Source of the DNA: Nymphaea colorata
Lineage: Eukaryota; Streptophyta; Magnoliopsida; Nymphaeales; Nymphaeaceae
Direction of reading: 5' to 3'
DNA: 64,000 nt
Assembly: GCF_008831285.2 (NCBI RefSeq)
Contig: NC_045139.1
Location: forward strand, 3,570,704-3,634,703
Position 1 is the first letter of the stretch, and every line of letters begins with the position of its first letter. A model generated the notes under the pieces. That model was not told the DNA's origin, did no database searches, and worked only from the letters and a program-made list of their open reading frames with translations. A program made the position numbers and the translations under genes. This document shows positions 45,842 to 59,410 of the stretch, in pieces.

Positions 45842-48800
45842 ATGGGTGGCGGTGGGCCTGGTACAACACTTACTAGTAGCTCACCTGCGGCTCCCTTTTT
45901 GTTCTTCCACTCTGCTCTTTTCTTCTCTGTTCTTGTGTGGTTCTAATTCGCAAAACTCTTTTTTGCTTCACCTGCCAGGTTTTGTTGGGGAGGAGGAGGA
46001 CGTCGCAGAACATATGGATGATAGCTTCACCGTTGTCGACTTTCCCGACGACCACCGCACAGGAACCTCTTGTTGGCCCCTCCTCATGAAAGACGATGGT
46101 TCTCTCGGTGCAGAGAAGCCGGTCGATGAGTACCGTGCTGGAGAAAGTCATGGTCTCAGTAGTGATTTCGTTAATGATGTTGGTGAGACTCAAAGAAAGG
46201 AAGAAGTGGGAGAAAAGGAGGAATTAGAAGAAGAGCAGGAGGAAATTATGAAGGCAGAGGAGATAAATAGTGTAGTAGTGGGGGAGGAAAAAGAAGAAGA
46301 AAAGTACAATCATGTTCGCCAATTGGAAGGGGAAGAAGATGGTGACGACGACGATATAAATGATGCTGATGCTGACGCTGATGATGATGATGATGATGAG
46401 GCAGTGGAAGATGAAGAGGAGGAGGAGGAGGAGGGGGAAGAAGAAGAAGAAGAAGAAGAAGAAGAAGAAGAAGAAGAAGAAGAAGGTACTGATAGCAAAT
46501 ATGAAAGTTTTGTGGCGGAAGTGGATGTTAATACGGTGGCTTTTGATAGCTCTAAGCTTTCAGTAGGGGTGACCCCTATGAACTTTGGTACTGATAAGAA
46601 GAAAATGAAAGTCTACCAGTCCTTGATGAATAATTACCAACTTTCCAAGAGGAATCGTGATGCATATAGAGGTTTGAAGAGTGATATATTGAGGTAATTG
46701 TGTCAATCTCGTTGTTGGTGTGCCTGATTTTACAATCATTACATTTATTATGTGCCAATACTTATGGAAATACATTCACGTCTGTATCTTTCTTTTATCT
46801 GTAATACATGTTTAGATATAAGCCTGGTTGTTACGTAATTGAGAGGGATGGCGTTGACTGGTGCGATTATGAGATTCCACAAATCACAACACTCTTGTTA
46901 GTTGGTCCCAGGGGATCAGGGAAGAGCAGACTTGTGAATAGCATTCTGAGGATGTTTGAAAGGGAGAACGGTTCGACAGGGAGGGCTGCTGTTTCTTGTA
47001 AGTTGGTGCTTTGATGGAATATTCTTTTGAATTAGTGTTTTCATAATTCGTCACAATGTTATTTGGTATGTCTTGTTTTTATTGGCCATGGAATGTTAAA
47101 ATAGGTTTTCTGTTAAATTTTGATAGCTGGGCCTGCTGGTTCAGAACCAATGGCAACGATGAAGGGACATATCCCTCTTTTGTTTGTCTTGAAAATAGTC
47201 AATTGACGGTTCCAAAGTTGTTGGTCAAAAAATGATTGTACGTATTCTTGTTTTTTTTTTATATGTTTTTGGTAGGTTGAAGGAATTATGATGCTTTCTG
47301 TACTTTTATCATCTTTCTGCATTCGTTTGTAGTCAATGTAACGTTCTTAGTATGTTTTCTGATTTCTCCCTCAATCCACCTATTGTAAATTTGTTGGGAC
47401 AACGTTTCTGTGGAATAACATAAATAAACTAGTCCCGAACTCTGCAATATTTGTCAGATTAAAATCATATTCCTGCATCTTTTGTGAGGTCTCTGTGGGA
47501 TAACAAGCTTGCTGGCGCAAAGATGTTCTTTCTGGTTGCATTTGTCTCATTGCAATTTATTTACTCCCTGACGTTGTTCTTTGCTTCATCAACTTTTTAA
47601 TTCTGCAATCTGGTCAAGCTATATATGGAGATGAAATATTTTATGGACCAAAATTTAGCTGTTAGTGCTAATTTTGCATCTAAGATTTGTCCTATTATGA
47701 TGTATACCAATCAAGATGGTAGCATTGATAATCTTCGTATAATGAACTGACACTGACAGTGCCGTGGACAATCTTTCAGACAATTCAGCTGGGCATGGTA
47801 CACTTTTTCTCCAGGAGTATGATTTCCCACTTAATTCTCCTTCATTTTGTGTCTACGACACCCGAAGTCTATCTCAGGACATGAATGAGAACTTAGAAAA
47901 CATTAAAGAATGGATGGTAGCAGGTGTTCGGCATGGAGCACCAGTATTGAGGTTTGATATTTATCTTTCATCTTGTTATCCATTTTGAGGACTCCCTGTT
48001 AATAAAAAAATGCTCACGACAGAAAATCAGATGATGCAGAGACACGTAAGGCCATTTTGTGCAGAGGACGTCAACTGGATCACTTGTTCAATAGGGTGAA
48101 GGAAGTCAATTTTGTTATATTTGTCGTGAGTGGGCTGTCAGTAATAGAAGCCATGAGAAATGGTGATAATAAATACTTTGATAAGCTTGCTAAGAACTTC
48201 AATTGCCCATACCTTTCGTTTAAAGGTATCTCTCTGTTTTCTCATGTCTCTGTTGCAGCTGTTTGCCTTTGATATTTCACTGCTGGATGACTGAAACATT
48301 ATTCAAGTGATTATATTTTATAACAGTCATGTTTAGATTGGGAGATACCTATGAGATGTGCAATGTACTATTATTGTGGATATTTTCAGATGTGCAAGGC
48401 ACACTCTTTTCACACACCTCAGTAATATCTTAGGCACATGTCCATTGCAAGTTGCAATATTTCTACGGTGATTTTCATATTTAAATGCTTCATATTCAAA
48501 AAATATTCACACAAGTTTCTTTGCTTCGTTGCTGCTTTTAGATGAGTATATACTGCATTCTAAATTGTGATGTGTGCCCCATGTAAAACATTACAAAAAG
48601 CACATGCAAGTGACAACCTTGTTCTAAACGTTCATAACTTCATATGCTTATACTGTTGTAGGCAATGCCGTTGCCTTACTATGCATCTTCCTTTTGGTCA
48701 TGTCCTTCTTACATAGGTTTCAGGTGTTTATGCTGTTTCCCGTTTGATTTGTACTCGTGAAACCCATACTCTAATTTGCCAGGTAAATGTGTTCATGTCA

Positions 48801-50153
48801 TGTTCCGGCTTATGGTTTAAAATGTTCCCATGGTACTCATTTACTTCCTGAGTTTGCAGCAAATTTGAGGTCCGATAATCTGTTTCCATCAAATATAGCC
48901 AATGTATCTCATTCAACCTGAAAGTATACGCCAAAACCCCTCGAATGCACCAGATTCAATGATCATAAGCAATGTGCAGGAGTAAAGAAGTTAGGCTGGT
49001 AGTTTATATTTTCTTTCAGTTGGGAAAATTAGCCTAAAACCGGTATATATGCTCATGTATTTGCCTCCATACCATGCAAAAGTTCTGACGTGCTCTTCTA
49101 AATTTCAGGCCTCGTGCTTGTTCATGGGTAAAGTAGAAAAACATATTAGCAAAGATTACTTGAACAGAATAATGAACAACATTTTTCTCATCATTTAACT
49201 GAATGTGATTTGAAGTTGTTTATAACTTTATACTTCATGAAGCAAGTAGAGTCATGCTGTTTGAACGGGCTTATTGGTTTACATGTCTGTTTTTTCTTGA
49301 ATTCGACCAGATGGGTAGAGTGGTAGACCCATGTTTCATAGCTGCCCAAAATTTTCCCACTACTCCCTGTTCCTCATATACCCTGAATGTCTATTTTGGC
49401 TTCGGATGGCAAAGAGCAATCACTTTGTGGACATGTTATAACATATTAAGTGTGCAAATGGGAAATGAAATTGGCTTATCTTTTCTCTTTGTTCATGACT
49501 GGAGTCATATTATATGATAGAAGGCCAACTGCTATAAATGGTCAACTTTGTTTATCATGATTCCAGATGACAAGCCAGTTCTGGTTGTCACACATGGTGA
49601 CCTACTGGACATCTCTGAGCGTGTTGTTGTCCGCATGCAACTTGGCGAAGTCCTTGGAGTTTCACCACTTAACATTTATGACATCCCTGGTAACAGTTAC
49701 GAAGTTGTTGATACTCTGCTTTCTTTGTTGTCAAACATGGATTGAACTTTGTTAATTGGACTGCAGACAAGTGGGATACTGCAACCAGATTGTCAATAGT
49801 TGGTATGTTAGTGGATGCTCTGGACCATGCAGAAAACAATCTATCTATCAAGCGAAAGGTACTAAGTCAGAGCTTCAAGGTCTGTTTTGTAAGAAGAGTT
49901 CCTGTGAAGTCCATTATAATAATTGCAATTCAGCTGCTGGCATATACTCACAAGAATTTGATATAACAAATTTTAAATGAGGCTAAATTCGTCCACTGAT
50001 TTCTAGATACCTATGCAGGTTCCTCTGTTGAATGTGGTTATGCTGCTTCTAGAGTTGCTGCTTTTGGGCCTTATTATCCTCTACTTGTCATCCTATTTTC
50101 GAAGGGATCAAGTACCTGAGTGGCACAATATCCGTCACTTGTGGTTAGGCTGA
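45842..50153 (+). CDS. Acidic P-loop NTPase with C-terminal membrane anchor (546 aa, 8 exons)
   Basis: Exons: 45842-45860, 45979-46693, 46816-46997, 47780-47951, 48023-48225, 49567-49689, 49767-49858, 50019-50153 (1641 nt, all phases agree). Residues 1-123 are acidic and probably disordered. Residues 124-176 are almost pure Asp/Glu, coded in part by a GAA microsatellite. A GTPase-like fold begins near 245 with a Walker A motif at 275-282 (GPRGSGKS). CVYDTRSL (about 335) could be the switch/Walker B region. TDGD-like THGD lies at 439-442, close to the NKxD or TxxD base-recognition motif. A hydrophobic span near 507-528 (NVVMLLLELLLLGLIILYL) is followed by a basic tail, so the protein is probably tail-anchored with its NTPase domain in the cytosol. 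It resembles uncharacterised plant P-loop NTPase superfamily proteins. The substrate nucleotide is not proven. The start is the first in-frame ATG; frames reading further upstream use non-ATG starts. Confidence 0.85.
46440..46485 (+). repeat. Coding (GAA)n microsatellite
   Basis: About 15 GAA codons encode a run of Glu inside the acidic region of the NTPase gene, preceded by GAT and GAG runs. Length change here would alter the acidic stretch without breaking the frame. Confidence 0.92.
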
Positions 50154-52700
50154 TGGATTTCAGTATTTTGAAATGTAACTTGGGTGTACAGGAGAACCAT
50201 GTCCATGCCTCTGCTGAAATTCTATCCATCATAACCTTGTATCTTTCTCTCTCTCTCTGGTTTCACTATCTGCAAATAGTTTAATTACAGTAACATGGAC
50301 TTTTTATCTCATTAGGATATTTAATAAAGATGTAAATGTCTGAATGGTGTTCAAATAAATCAATGGGTTTAAAGCTTTTGATCATGTCCTTTTTCTGTTT
50401 TTCCCCATTTCCTGCAAGTCATGACCCTTGAGAGTTTGGGTTTTGAATATGAGAACCTGCTTCTATCCGGCATGTCTGAATGAAATCACCAGTTAACTGT
50501 GCATTGCAATATAATTCCTTTCAGAGAGAAAATGGATCCCCAAGCTTAAAGCAAAAAACAGATAAATCTCCTGTTCACCTTATTTTTTCATTGGTTCAAG
50601 AAAGGTGTAGGGAAAACCCAGTCCTAAGCCCTTCCGATCCGAGGTAGCAGTAAGAAAATCCTACAGGTGTCTTTGATTGCCTTGGACCTCAAACATGTGG
50701 TGATATGAGATTTTTGGGATGTTGGGTTGCAAGATCTCATATAAAAGTATTTGAAAAAATGAAAAAACTAAGTTTGAAACAAAAGATTTAGAAAAAATAA
50801 ATTGAATGATACTTTTTTAGCTTATAGACTGCAAATTACAGGGAGACACAAACAGAGAGAGAGAGAAAGAAAGCAACTTCTGATTAAGTATGCAATGTTC
50901 CCAGATGTGTATAGTTTTTAAATTCAAAATAAACAGTATAAATGTCTCGGTTAAAGATAATTTGTTTATAATTTAATAAGGTTAGAAATTGTCTCTCTTC
51001 TTGGGCAACGTTTGAACCAAATGTATAAATGAGGTTTGATGTTGGCATGTTGGTCTGCAAATGATCCTAATTAAATCCAAATCAAATTTAGATTGATTTT
51101 GGAGAATCATATATCTGAGCCCAAATCAGGGATGTCAATGGATAACTTTACTGTATCTAATCTATAGGATGCTTAAATATTTTTATTTATATTCGGATTC
51201 GAATAACAATAACGAAAAATATATATAGTATTGATATTTGATTAAAACTTTACAATTTGAATCTCATCCAAATCCGACTTCTATTTTTACATCTGAATCC
51301 GATTCCTATTTTTTCATACGCAACAAAATTCTGGGCGACATTTTAACATGTTTTGGAATACGACTTTTCAAAAAGTATGGACATTAAATATAGAATATTC
51401 ATTCGAAGTTAAATTTGAGTTTGAATCTAGACCCAACCGATCACATATTTATTTGAAACTAATTAATTCTGAATCCAGTAGGATATAAGTTTTTAAAATT
51501 CAAATCCAATCTGATTTCTTAATCAGATATTAATTTTTTTTTCATATCCAATTTTTTGAAGTAATTCAATCAAATATTCGGTTTGAATTTGATCCATTGA
51601 TATAGTTAGTCTAAACCTAACTTCAAATCAAAACCAAGTAGTTTGAGCCATTTACATTATTACAGCCGATTGACATCAATAACCAATATATAACATTCTA
51701 AAAAATTTGATCTTATATTGAAGATCGTGAGGGATCTTAGGGAACTCTGGTTTTTAGCATTTTTTTTTTGCTGAAACCAAAACTGTGAAGAGAACCAGTT
51801 GGGATTTATAAGACCAGGGGCTCGAGCTTAAGGGTGGGTTGAGTCGTTACAAAAAGATCAATTGGGTGATGACTCCGAAATTAGACAAGTCTATTAGAGA
51901 TGATCATATGCTTCTCTCTCTCTCCATCGATTAAGTTCATCATTTACACACCATATTTTCAAAATAAATTCCTTATTTCATGTTGTCATGATTTATGGTG
52001 TCATCTTACCTTTGACAATGTCATCTCCTTAACTTAAAAAACTCCCGCTATGATCGCCAAATCTGACACATAGATAATTTATTGACATGAAGGGTTGACT
52101 TTTTTATTATTTCATAAAACACTTGATTTTTTTTATGAGAATCCATAAAAAACACAGCATATTGTCGACTGCAGCCACTTTCCACTTTTCCCCGTAACAT
52201 AAAAAACACAGCATATTGTGTGTTTGATTACTCTAGATTTGAAAGCAATTGATCTGATGCCATGCAGATTTAACATGACATGACGTGCTTTTGTTGAAGT
52301 AGCAAACCATCATTGGTCAAATCCATGGTTCATCAAACTAAGGATTTTAAGTACAGACCTAAGAACTTAAGATCCATATTGCATTGAAGAATGATCATAG
52401 TTAAAATTGAAAGAGAAGAATCTAATCTTAAATCAAATATTAAATTCGAGCCTATCAAACACCTCCATAAAATTAGAATCCAAAAACAACTATATCAAAG
52501 TCAAACGATATTCCACGCCAACAAGATATGAGCCCACTAGAATCGTGATCTCACCGGAACACAACCGTTGAGAATGAACACGGTTGTCGGATGGCTATTC
52601 GCAAGGAGTGAGTGAACAATTATAGGAAAAGAGGAGCCCCCTTGGAGTAATTGTAGCGAATTTGTGAGTATTAACGCTATTTTAGCTTCTCACCACTATC
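50154..52700. other. Intergenic region between the NTPase gene and LPP-C
   Basis: The first few hundred bases are NTPase 3' UTR and flank. From about 51120 to 51610 there is a dispersed-repeat sequence (phrases such as CGGATTCGAATA and TCCGATTCCTATTTTT) similar to parts of the inverted-repeat arms near 9.3-9.5 kb. 51949-52050 is the reverse complement of 13409-13515. A 22-bp phrase CATAAAAAACACAGCATATT is repeated at 52144 and 52198. No gene is seen. Confidence 0.6.
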
Positions 52701-52909
52701 CTCAAAATTCGTGAACGATGCAGAAGTTTATTGTATTTGTTATTTGGCCCACAGGAGAGAGTCAGAGAGGGAAGTGACGTTCAAATTGTGCAATTCAGTC
52801 TCTATCTGGGCGTCGACGGAACTGGAATTTCCTCAAAATCTCCACAGGGTGGAAAGACGACCGAGAGAAGAATCAGAAGGAAAAGCGCAGAGGGCTGTCT
52901 GCTGATCAG
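52700..52909 (+). other. LPP-C 5' leader (approximate)
   Basis: A GC-richer purine-rich stretch (GAGAGAGTCAGAGAGG to GGGCTGTCTGCTGATCAG) occupies the position of the untranslated first exon of LPP-A and LPP-B, about 1 kb before the start codon. A donor near 52910 is weak, so the true exon end is uncertain. Confidence 0.4.
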
Positions 52910-53969
52910 GTTCAATTTGTTCATTTTCTTTCCACATTTCTTTCTTTCTGTTGCTTCTCCGGTTCGCGCGCTTCTTGTTTTTGGAGATGATTTATCATAT
53001 CATGGTCTTTTGGGGACTTCTGTGTTCTGCATCTTTCTTGTGATGTCGCGAAAATTATGACTTTTTCTTGTATTGGGGAGAGAAGAATGGGAAGGAGACT
53101 TTGGGTCCGTTTCCTTGAATTGGACCTTCAAGTGGACGGCTTATTGATCGTTGTTTTTACCCTTTTGGTGTTCTACCGTAAAACGTATTTTTATGTGTCT
53201 AATTTTTTGTTTCTGACGAGCTTCGTCTCACGTAAAGCGAAGTTGCATGAAAAAGAGGGAATTTCAATCCCGTTTTGATACAAATAATCAATGAATTTGT
53301 CGAAAGTAATTGGGGCTGACACATTAAATATTTCAACAGAACCTTAGCCACATTACTTGCTTTTCTGAAATTTTTAATTGTTTTTCCTGCTTAAGCTATG
53401 AGTACTAGTATGACACCATGTTCACATTGTTGTGAGAGCTGATTTTTTTTTCTTGGACTCTGTTTAGGCTCTGTTTTCATTCTTCGCTCTTCGTCTACTC
53501 TGACACACTTCGTTCGCCCTTTCCTTTGACGTACCATGAGCTGAACTTTCCAATCAATCAACAAAATATTCTTTGAATAAGATCACAGATTCCATGATTC
53601 AAGAGCAATGTTGTTTTTTCACAGAAAAGGTTCCTTGGCAGGGGAATGAATATTAACTGCATAGCATACACATACATCTATGTAATGATGGAAAGTGGGA
53701 AAGGGGGGATTAATTTTTTTTATCAGGATACGGCTCGTGTCGAGGAAGCAAAAGCAGGAGAAACAAAATAAACAAGCATTTCAAAAGTCATGTGGTGAAC
53801 TTTCTTCTATCTGATTCATCTCAGTTGATTTTAAGTGTTAAATGGGTCTAAGGCTCTAAGCAGCATTGACATGAGTAAATTATACAAAATGTGCACTTTT
53901 CTGTCACAGTTTCCTTTAAGAAGAAGTTGCATTTTATATTCTTTTGTTTGTCATGTCGCAGGCAAAGAC

Positions 53970-56461
53970 ATGCCAAAACCTCTGTTGGTTACTCACACAA
54001 TTAAATCACATGGAGTTCAAGTAGTAAGGTTGCATATGCACGATTGGCTCATACTTGCACTTCTTATGGTGTTGGAGTTTGTTTTGTCAGAAATTGTGCC
54101 TCCATTTCATCGGTTTGTAGGGAAGGAAATGATGGTGGACTTGAAGTATCCACTCAAGAACAACACTGTACCCTCTTGGACTTTACCTGTATGTACTGGT
54201 TTCCAAGAAATAGTCTTTCTAGTGAACATTCATTGTGTCATGTTGCTTTTGTATCTCTTGAATTATGTGCTACCATTTTTCGTGTTCACAGATAATTGGA
54301 ATTTTGGTGCCTTTTGTCTTCATCTTTGTGTACTACATAATCAGAAGAAATGTTTATGATTTTCATCATGCCACACTTGGTAATTACTTTTGTTGATCAT
54401 TTTTTTTCCGTTGGAATGTTCAGTAACTTATGAACGTTCATATTTTGTATTGTTGAACAGGGCTTCTGTTTGCTGTATTCTTTACGGGAGTTATAACAAA
54501 TGCTATTAAGGATGCCGTTGGTCGACCTCGGCCTGATTTCTTCTGGCGGTGTTTCCCTGATGGAAAGGATGTAGGATTGCATCCTTTAAGTTTTTGACTA
54601 AGAAATTCACTTAGTGTTTTACAGTAAATTTTTGCAGATTAATCCGTTTATTTTCTTGATATTTTTCTGTTTATTCAACCAATTGTTGACATAGAATTGT
54701 GCAGGTGTATGATCCTCTCACAGGCGGTGTAATTTGTCATGGGCAAGATAATCTCATGAAAGATGGACATAAGAGTTTCCCTAGTGGACATACTTCTTGT
54801 ACTTATTTCATTTCTCCTTCTGACTAAATACCTTGTGAGAGCTGACTTTTTTTCTTGTTAGAATAGTCTATGTGCTTCAAATCTCCAATTATTTGTTCTT
54901 GATCTTTAGCATTATGATGCTTATTTTTTGATGACGGCGAACTGAATAAATCTATGTTTAGTATAGGAGCCATTGGAACTTGGTGATGTTGCAGCATATT
55001 CAGTACCAGGTCAGAACTGAAGTCATAAACAAACCATAGAAAAGATATCTTCAGAAAAAAGGAAAAAAAAAATATAGAAGCTAACATGTAAGAAGAGAGG
55101 GACTGTTGTACGCATTAGGCGGTTACTGCCAACCTTAATCGCTCATCTCATTCTTGTCAATAGACATTTACATATATACATACAGAAACAAGAAGTTTCG
55201 AAGGCATTACAATATGTTAATTTCTTTTCTAAAGCTTGAAGTTTTACCTTCACTTTGACATAGTGTCACAAGATATCGTGAGATTTTCGAAAATATCATG
55301 ATTTTTGTGAGAAAATCAAATAAAACGACAAAATCAGGAAAAAGTAGTGAGATTTTGAAAATCCTGCCAAAACTAAACTGTCGCGATTATTGTGATCTTT
55401 TCCTGAGATTTTAATATTTTGTAATTTTTAGATTTTTTTAGGTTTTCTTATGATTTTTTTTAATTTTTTAAAAATTGTCGAGATTTTCCTGAGAACTTTG
55501 CCAAACAATACCAAGAAAAATCTTGCCGATACTTTCCATAGAATGATATATTTGATGATGCTTTGAGTCTTGAATACATGAAAGTGCTATTTGTTAGGTA
55601 CAGGCCGGATCAATGGAAATTACTACCAAATTTCATATTTTGGTGCTTGTGATCTTGTTGGTTGATAATATAGGAGAATTCTTAATAAGCATTTTGACAT
55701 ACAATCATGTTTTCTTTTAGTATGAATGTTTGCATATCCACCTTTTCTCGAAGCATTCTCAACAGTATGTCATAGAGGCATTTTGCATTTTGTTGCATTT
55801 CATATACTAATGGGAATTGAAAATTTTGACAGGGTCATTTGCAGGATTAGGATTCCTTTCCCTCTACCTGTCTGGAAAAATTCAAGCATTTGATCAGAAA
55901 GGTCATGTAGCAAAACTCTGTATTGTATTCCTGCCATTGCTGATTGCTGTTCTTGTTGGAATTTCTCGGGTGGATGACTATCGGCATCACTGGCATGATG
56001 TTTTTGCTGGTGGCTTTCTAGGTATGTGGAAAGGTAGAGTTCAGATTAGTCGAAGATATCTATCCTTGATACTTACTTTCAGTGCTACTCTCTGTAGGTA
56101 TGACAGTTGCTACCTTTTGTTATTTGCAGTTCTTCCCAGCCCCATATCATTCACATGGTACGTCTGCAGCTAGTTTCCTTTTAATCTCTAGTATTTATAT
56201 TTATGCTATAATGGCTTTCCTCTTCCTTTCTTTATGTGCTTTTCAAGGTTCATGGTGGATATTTAGTTGTTCATCCTGTGTGTGTCTGGGAAAAGCTATT
56301 CTTATACAATCTGCAAATCCTAGGCAAGAAGATAACATTTCTTTGTGGCAGGTTGGGTACCATATGCATATCTCCAGTTGTTGGAAGGTTTAGGAAGGAA
56401 CCGGGAAGAATCAGATTCTGACTACATCCCTTTACAACTAACAGAAGTTGGAACTTCGTAA
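53970..56461 (+). CDS. Lipid phosphate phosphatase, LPP-C (289 aa, 7 coding exons)
   Basis: This is an older paralogue with the same seven coding exons and phases: 53970-54188, 54292-54379, 54461-54570, 54705-54798, 55833-56021, 56098-56157, 56352-56461 (870 nt). All three PAP2 motifs are intact: [13 protein letters not shown] followed by TSW, and [12 protein letters not shown]. Exon lengths 1-6 equal those of LPP-A and LPP-B exactly. The last exon is 75 nt shorter and ends EEVG-like (LQLTEVGTS), so the cytosolic tail is shorter and unrelated in detail. Its length of 289 residues is close to that of Arabidopsis-type LPP2. It should be an active phosphatidic-acid phosphatase in a membrane. The ATG is chosen because it aligns with the paralogues; an upstream in-frame ATG lies in the leader intron. 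Confidence 0.92.
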
Positions 56462-58274
56462 CAACATTCACAGCATAAAAAATCAAGAGAATCTGGCACA
56501 AATGCCAGTTCATATGAGGAAGACGGTAGAATTTGAATTCTGGTTTCTTCTTTCCCCTTTTCTGCTTGTGAGTCTGTTAAGCTCCTTCTAAATGCTTGTT
56601 ATGGCTTCACATTCTGGTTTCAGTGCCTATGAAAATGTATATGCAATTTTCCAAGTTAATCTATTTGTTAGATGCTTCTGCTTTGTGGACATAATGCATG
56701 CTTGTGTCATAGATATATGGTAAACTTCATAGAATTGACTGTAGCCTCGTCTCTGAAGACTACCACCATATGTATGTGGCTGGTAAATGTTTTATTACAA
56801 GTTTCCGTGAGGTCTCATTCTTCCTGCAGCGAGTTGTTGGTAGTGTGATAACCATCAATTTTTGTAGATTCGACGATGGCCATTGAAGTGAGAGAACTAA
56901 AGCTGCTTCTGTTTCAAGTTCGATGATCCTGCTCTGTTACGCTGTACCAGTCATAAAAATGGCTGTCTTTGTGTTTTGAAGGCAGATAACAAATGTCCTG
57001 CAAGGGATTTCATTTGTCAGGAAAACATGCAAAGGTTGGAGGTGGGTGAGCATGATCTTGTCCAATCTGTGCTACATGGTGAATCCCATGGTTTCTTGTG
57101 CATCAAAAGTGGTTCGGGTACAGTAACTTTGTGAGTGATCACATTGAAATAACCCCAACGCAACCCTGCCGGGAGATTAGGCTCTTCACCTTTTGTTAAG
57201 AAAACGAAAAAGAAAAAAGAAAAATAATGAACCACAGCGACCAACAACGAACAACACAAGTACGGACAGAATCTACCCCGAAGTCACCTATCGTGACCGG
57301 AAAGCGTTCCCAATCAAAGGTTTAGACTCATACATTGAAATGACTCGTTATTTGTGCTCATAGTTACCATATCTCTGTAGAGAAAGGGAGCATAAAACTT
57401 TGAGAAATTCACAGTAGACAAGGAGGGCTATGGCAAACTACTGGTGTGATGGAAAATGAAATGGCCAGTAGCTCAAATTACAGAATGAACCGAGGCTTGT
57501 CAGTTCTTCCCGTCCAACAAAAACAGGTGAATATATGTCCCTACTGAACAACGTGCATGGAGGGCATCTTCCTTGTAATAGAAACCAAATTGCCTTGCAA
57601 GGATGAGAAATTAGTCAAGATGTCAAATTTGGCTTATGTAAGCATCTCCTCAGCATATTTCAGACATAATAAGCTAAGGAGAGTAACAGTTTACTGTAGA
57701 AGACTTAAACGCTGCACACGACCATCTAATTGTGGGCACTGACTCTTTAAAAGGAATCATAGTTGGCCGGACATTACAAGAAAAGGGCAAGCAATGTATA
57801 CGAGTGCAGTTTTCCTCCAGTTTAGCAACACGCAGTCATGAAGAAACTCAAGCCCGACAACAGTTGAGTTGCATAAACAAGTGAAGCTTTCACAAGTTGA
57901 ACAATTGGTTTGCAACCGGACGGTTGGAGAAATCAACTTTCATGTTAATTATTTGGGCTGTCGATTTTAAAAGGATCAAATGTTAAAGATTTAGTTGCAA
58001 ATTAATATAGAAATCAAACTGTTTTTTAAGAATCTGAAATACTCTTCAAAGTAAGGGAGAGATAAATGAAACCCCTTATCTCTTTTGAATGGTATTTTAG
58101 ACTCCTTAAGAAACCGTTTGACTTTTATAATTGTAAATTAATATCTACTATTTAATTTCCTTGGAATCGATGGCACCAGAATTTCCTATCAAATTTGAGT
58201 TTACGAGTGTTTGATAGCTATATGTTTTTCCATACATATTTAGATGCGCATTGTTGCCCGGTGCCTTTTCAAAG
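56462..58274. other. Intergenic region between LPP-C and the right arm
   Basis: The LPP-C 3' UTR should occupy the first few hundred bases. About 57445-57690 is a diverged direct repeat of 5680-5960 (shared phrases AAGATGTCAAA, CTCAGCATATT, GAACAAC.TGCA). Short minus-strand frames here lack any recognisable family. Nothing else is seen. Confidence 0.55.
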
Positions 58275-58555
58275 TGCTTTGCAAGGCTCATAGATGTATA
58301 TGACCCCATCAAAATTGAACCGTCTCCCAAGTTGAACTGAGTAAAGTCAGCTTGGGATCGAGGAAGAGAACAAGAAAAGAATAAGAGAGTCACTGTGGGC
58401 ATCCAAGCCCTCGGGCAGAGTTGGATATTTTTTACTAAAAGGGTACTAATTAGGGAGGAAAGCAGACCTTGTAATCTAGTGGTTCGTTTGGTAAGTCGAA
58501 CACTTTGTGACTGTTTGATGAATCTAATGAACATTTCTCTAGTATTTCATGAATT

Positions 58556-58643
58556 TCTTTTAATCTTTAGGATGGATCTATGAAACATTAACAGAGCATT
58601 CTTTTAATCTTTAGGATGGATCTATGAAACATTAACAGAGCAT
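58556..58643. repeat. 44-bp tandem duplication, right arm only
   Basis: TCTTTTAATCTTTAGGATGG and its continuation starts at 58556 and 58600. The left arm near 13100 has a single related AATGTTTCATAA-type phrase, so the duplication is specific to the right arm. Confidence 0.85.
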
Positions 58644-59410
58644 TCCAACTGCCAAACAACTTCTAAAGGAATTATGAAGGGTTGGCATAAGCTTCCCTAC
58701 CTTTGTTAATTAAAGATAGCAAATACATCTCATTAAGCAAGAAAAATCCTATGTGGGGAAAGGCCATTAGTAGTGATGTGCCTATCACATCAATTAGCTC
58801 AGATGGCAAAGTTATGAAGAAACTATCAGTGAATACCATGTGTAAATATATAAGAGAAACCAATACGACAACAAAATTTTCTAAGGTCCAACTGCTCGGA
58901 AAAGTAAGTCTCATCTCACTTCCAAAGGATTGTACCATGTTCCTTTGTACAACCTCAACTTAAAAATCAGGTTCCTCATAACAATTTAGAGCATCTAAAA
59001 TGATATTATGGCGTTAGATTCAACCTAGACTATTATGAACAGAGTGAGCTGCCTCTATATCCGGAAACTGATTCCCCATATAAGAGAGAGGGAGAGTCAA
59101 ATAAACACAAAGACACATTAATTAGTTTGCAAGATAAGTCACTTAGTTCCATCACACTTGTTCATCCATATAACATGCGAATCAGTGCAAGCATTATATA
59201 TATATATATATATATACAAACAAGATAATCACAAAATGCTGAACTTTCCTATTCAGTTTCACATTTAATTTGTATGTCAAAGTCTGAAACCGACTCTCCG
59301 ATCATTTAAGCTTGACCTGAAACGATATACAATAAAATAATTCTTCTTATTAAGGCTTGAAGAACGCATTAACTTTCTTATCCTTATCCCCCCGACTATC
59401 CTTACCTTAT

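Noticed and set aside
45746-45946. Earlier start for the NTPase protein at 45746 or 45810
   Set aside because: Those positions are GTG and TTG, not ATG. The first in-frame ATG is 45842, and splicing 45860 to 45979 keeps the phase.
47113-47322. Possible extra exon in the third intron of the NTPase gene
   Set aside because: Joining 46997 directly to 47780 gives a continuous sensible protein (RAAVSYNSAGHGTLFLQEYD). No phase-compatible exon is needed.
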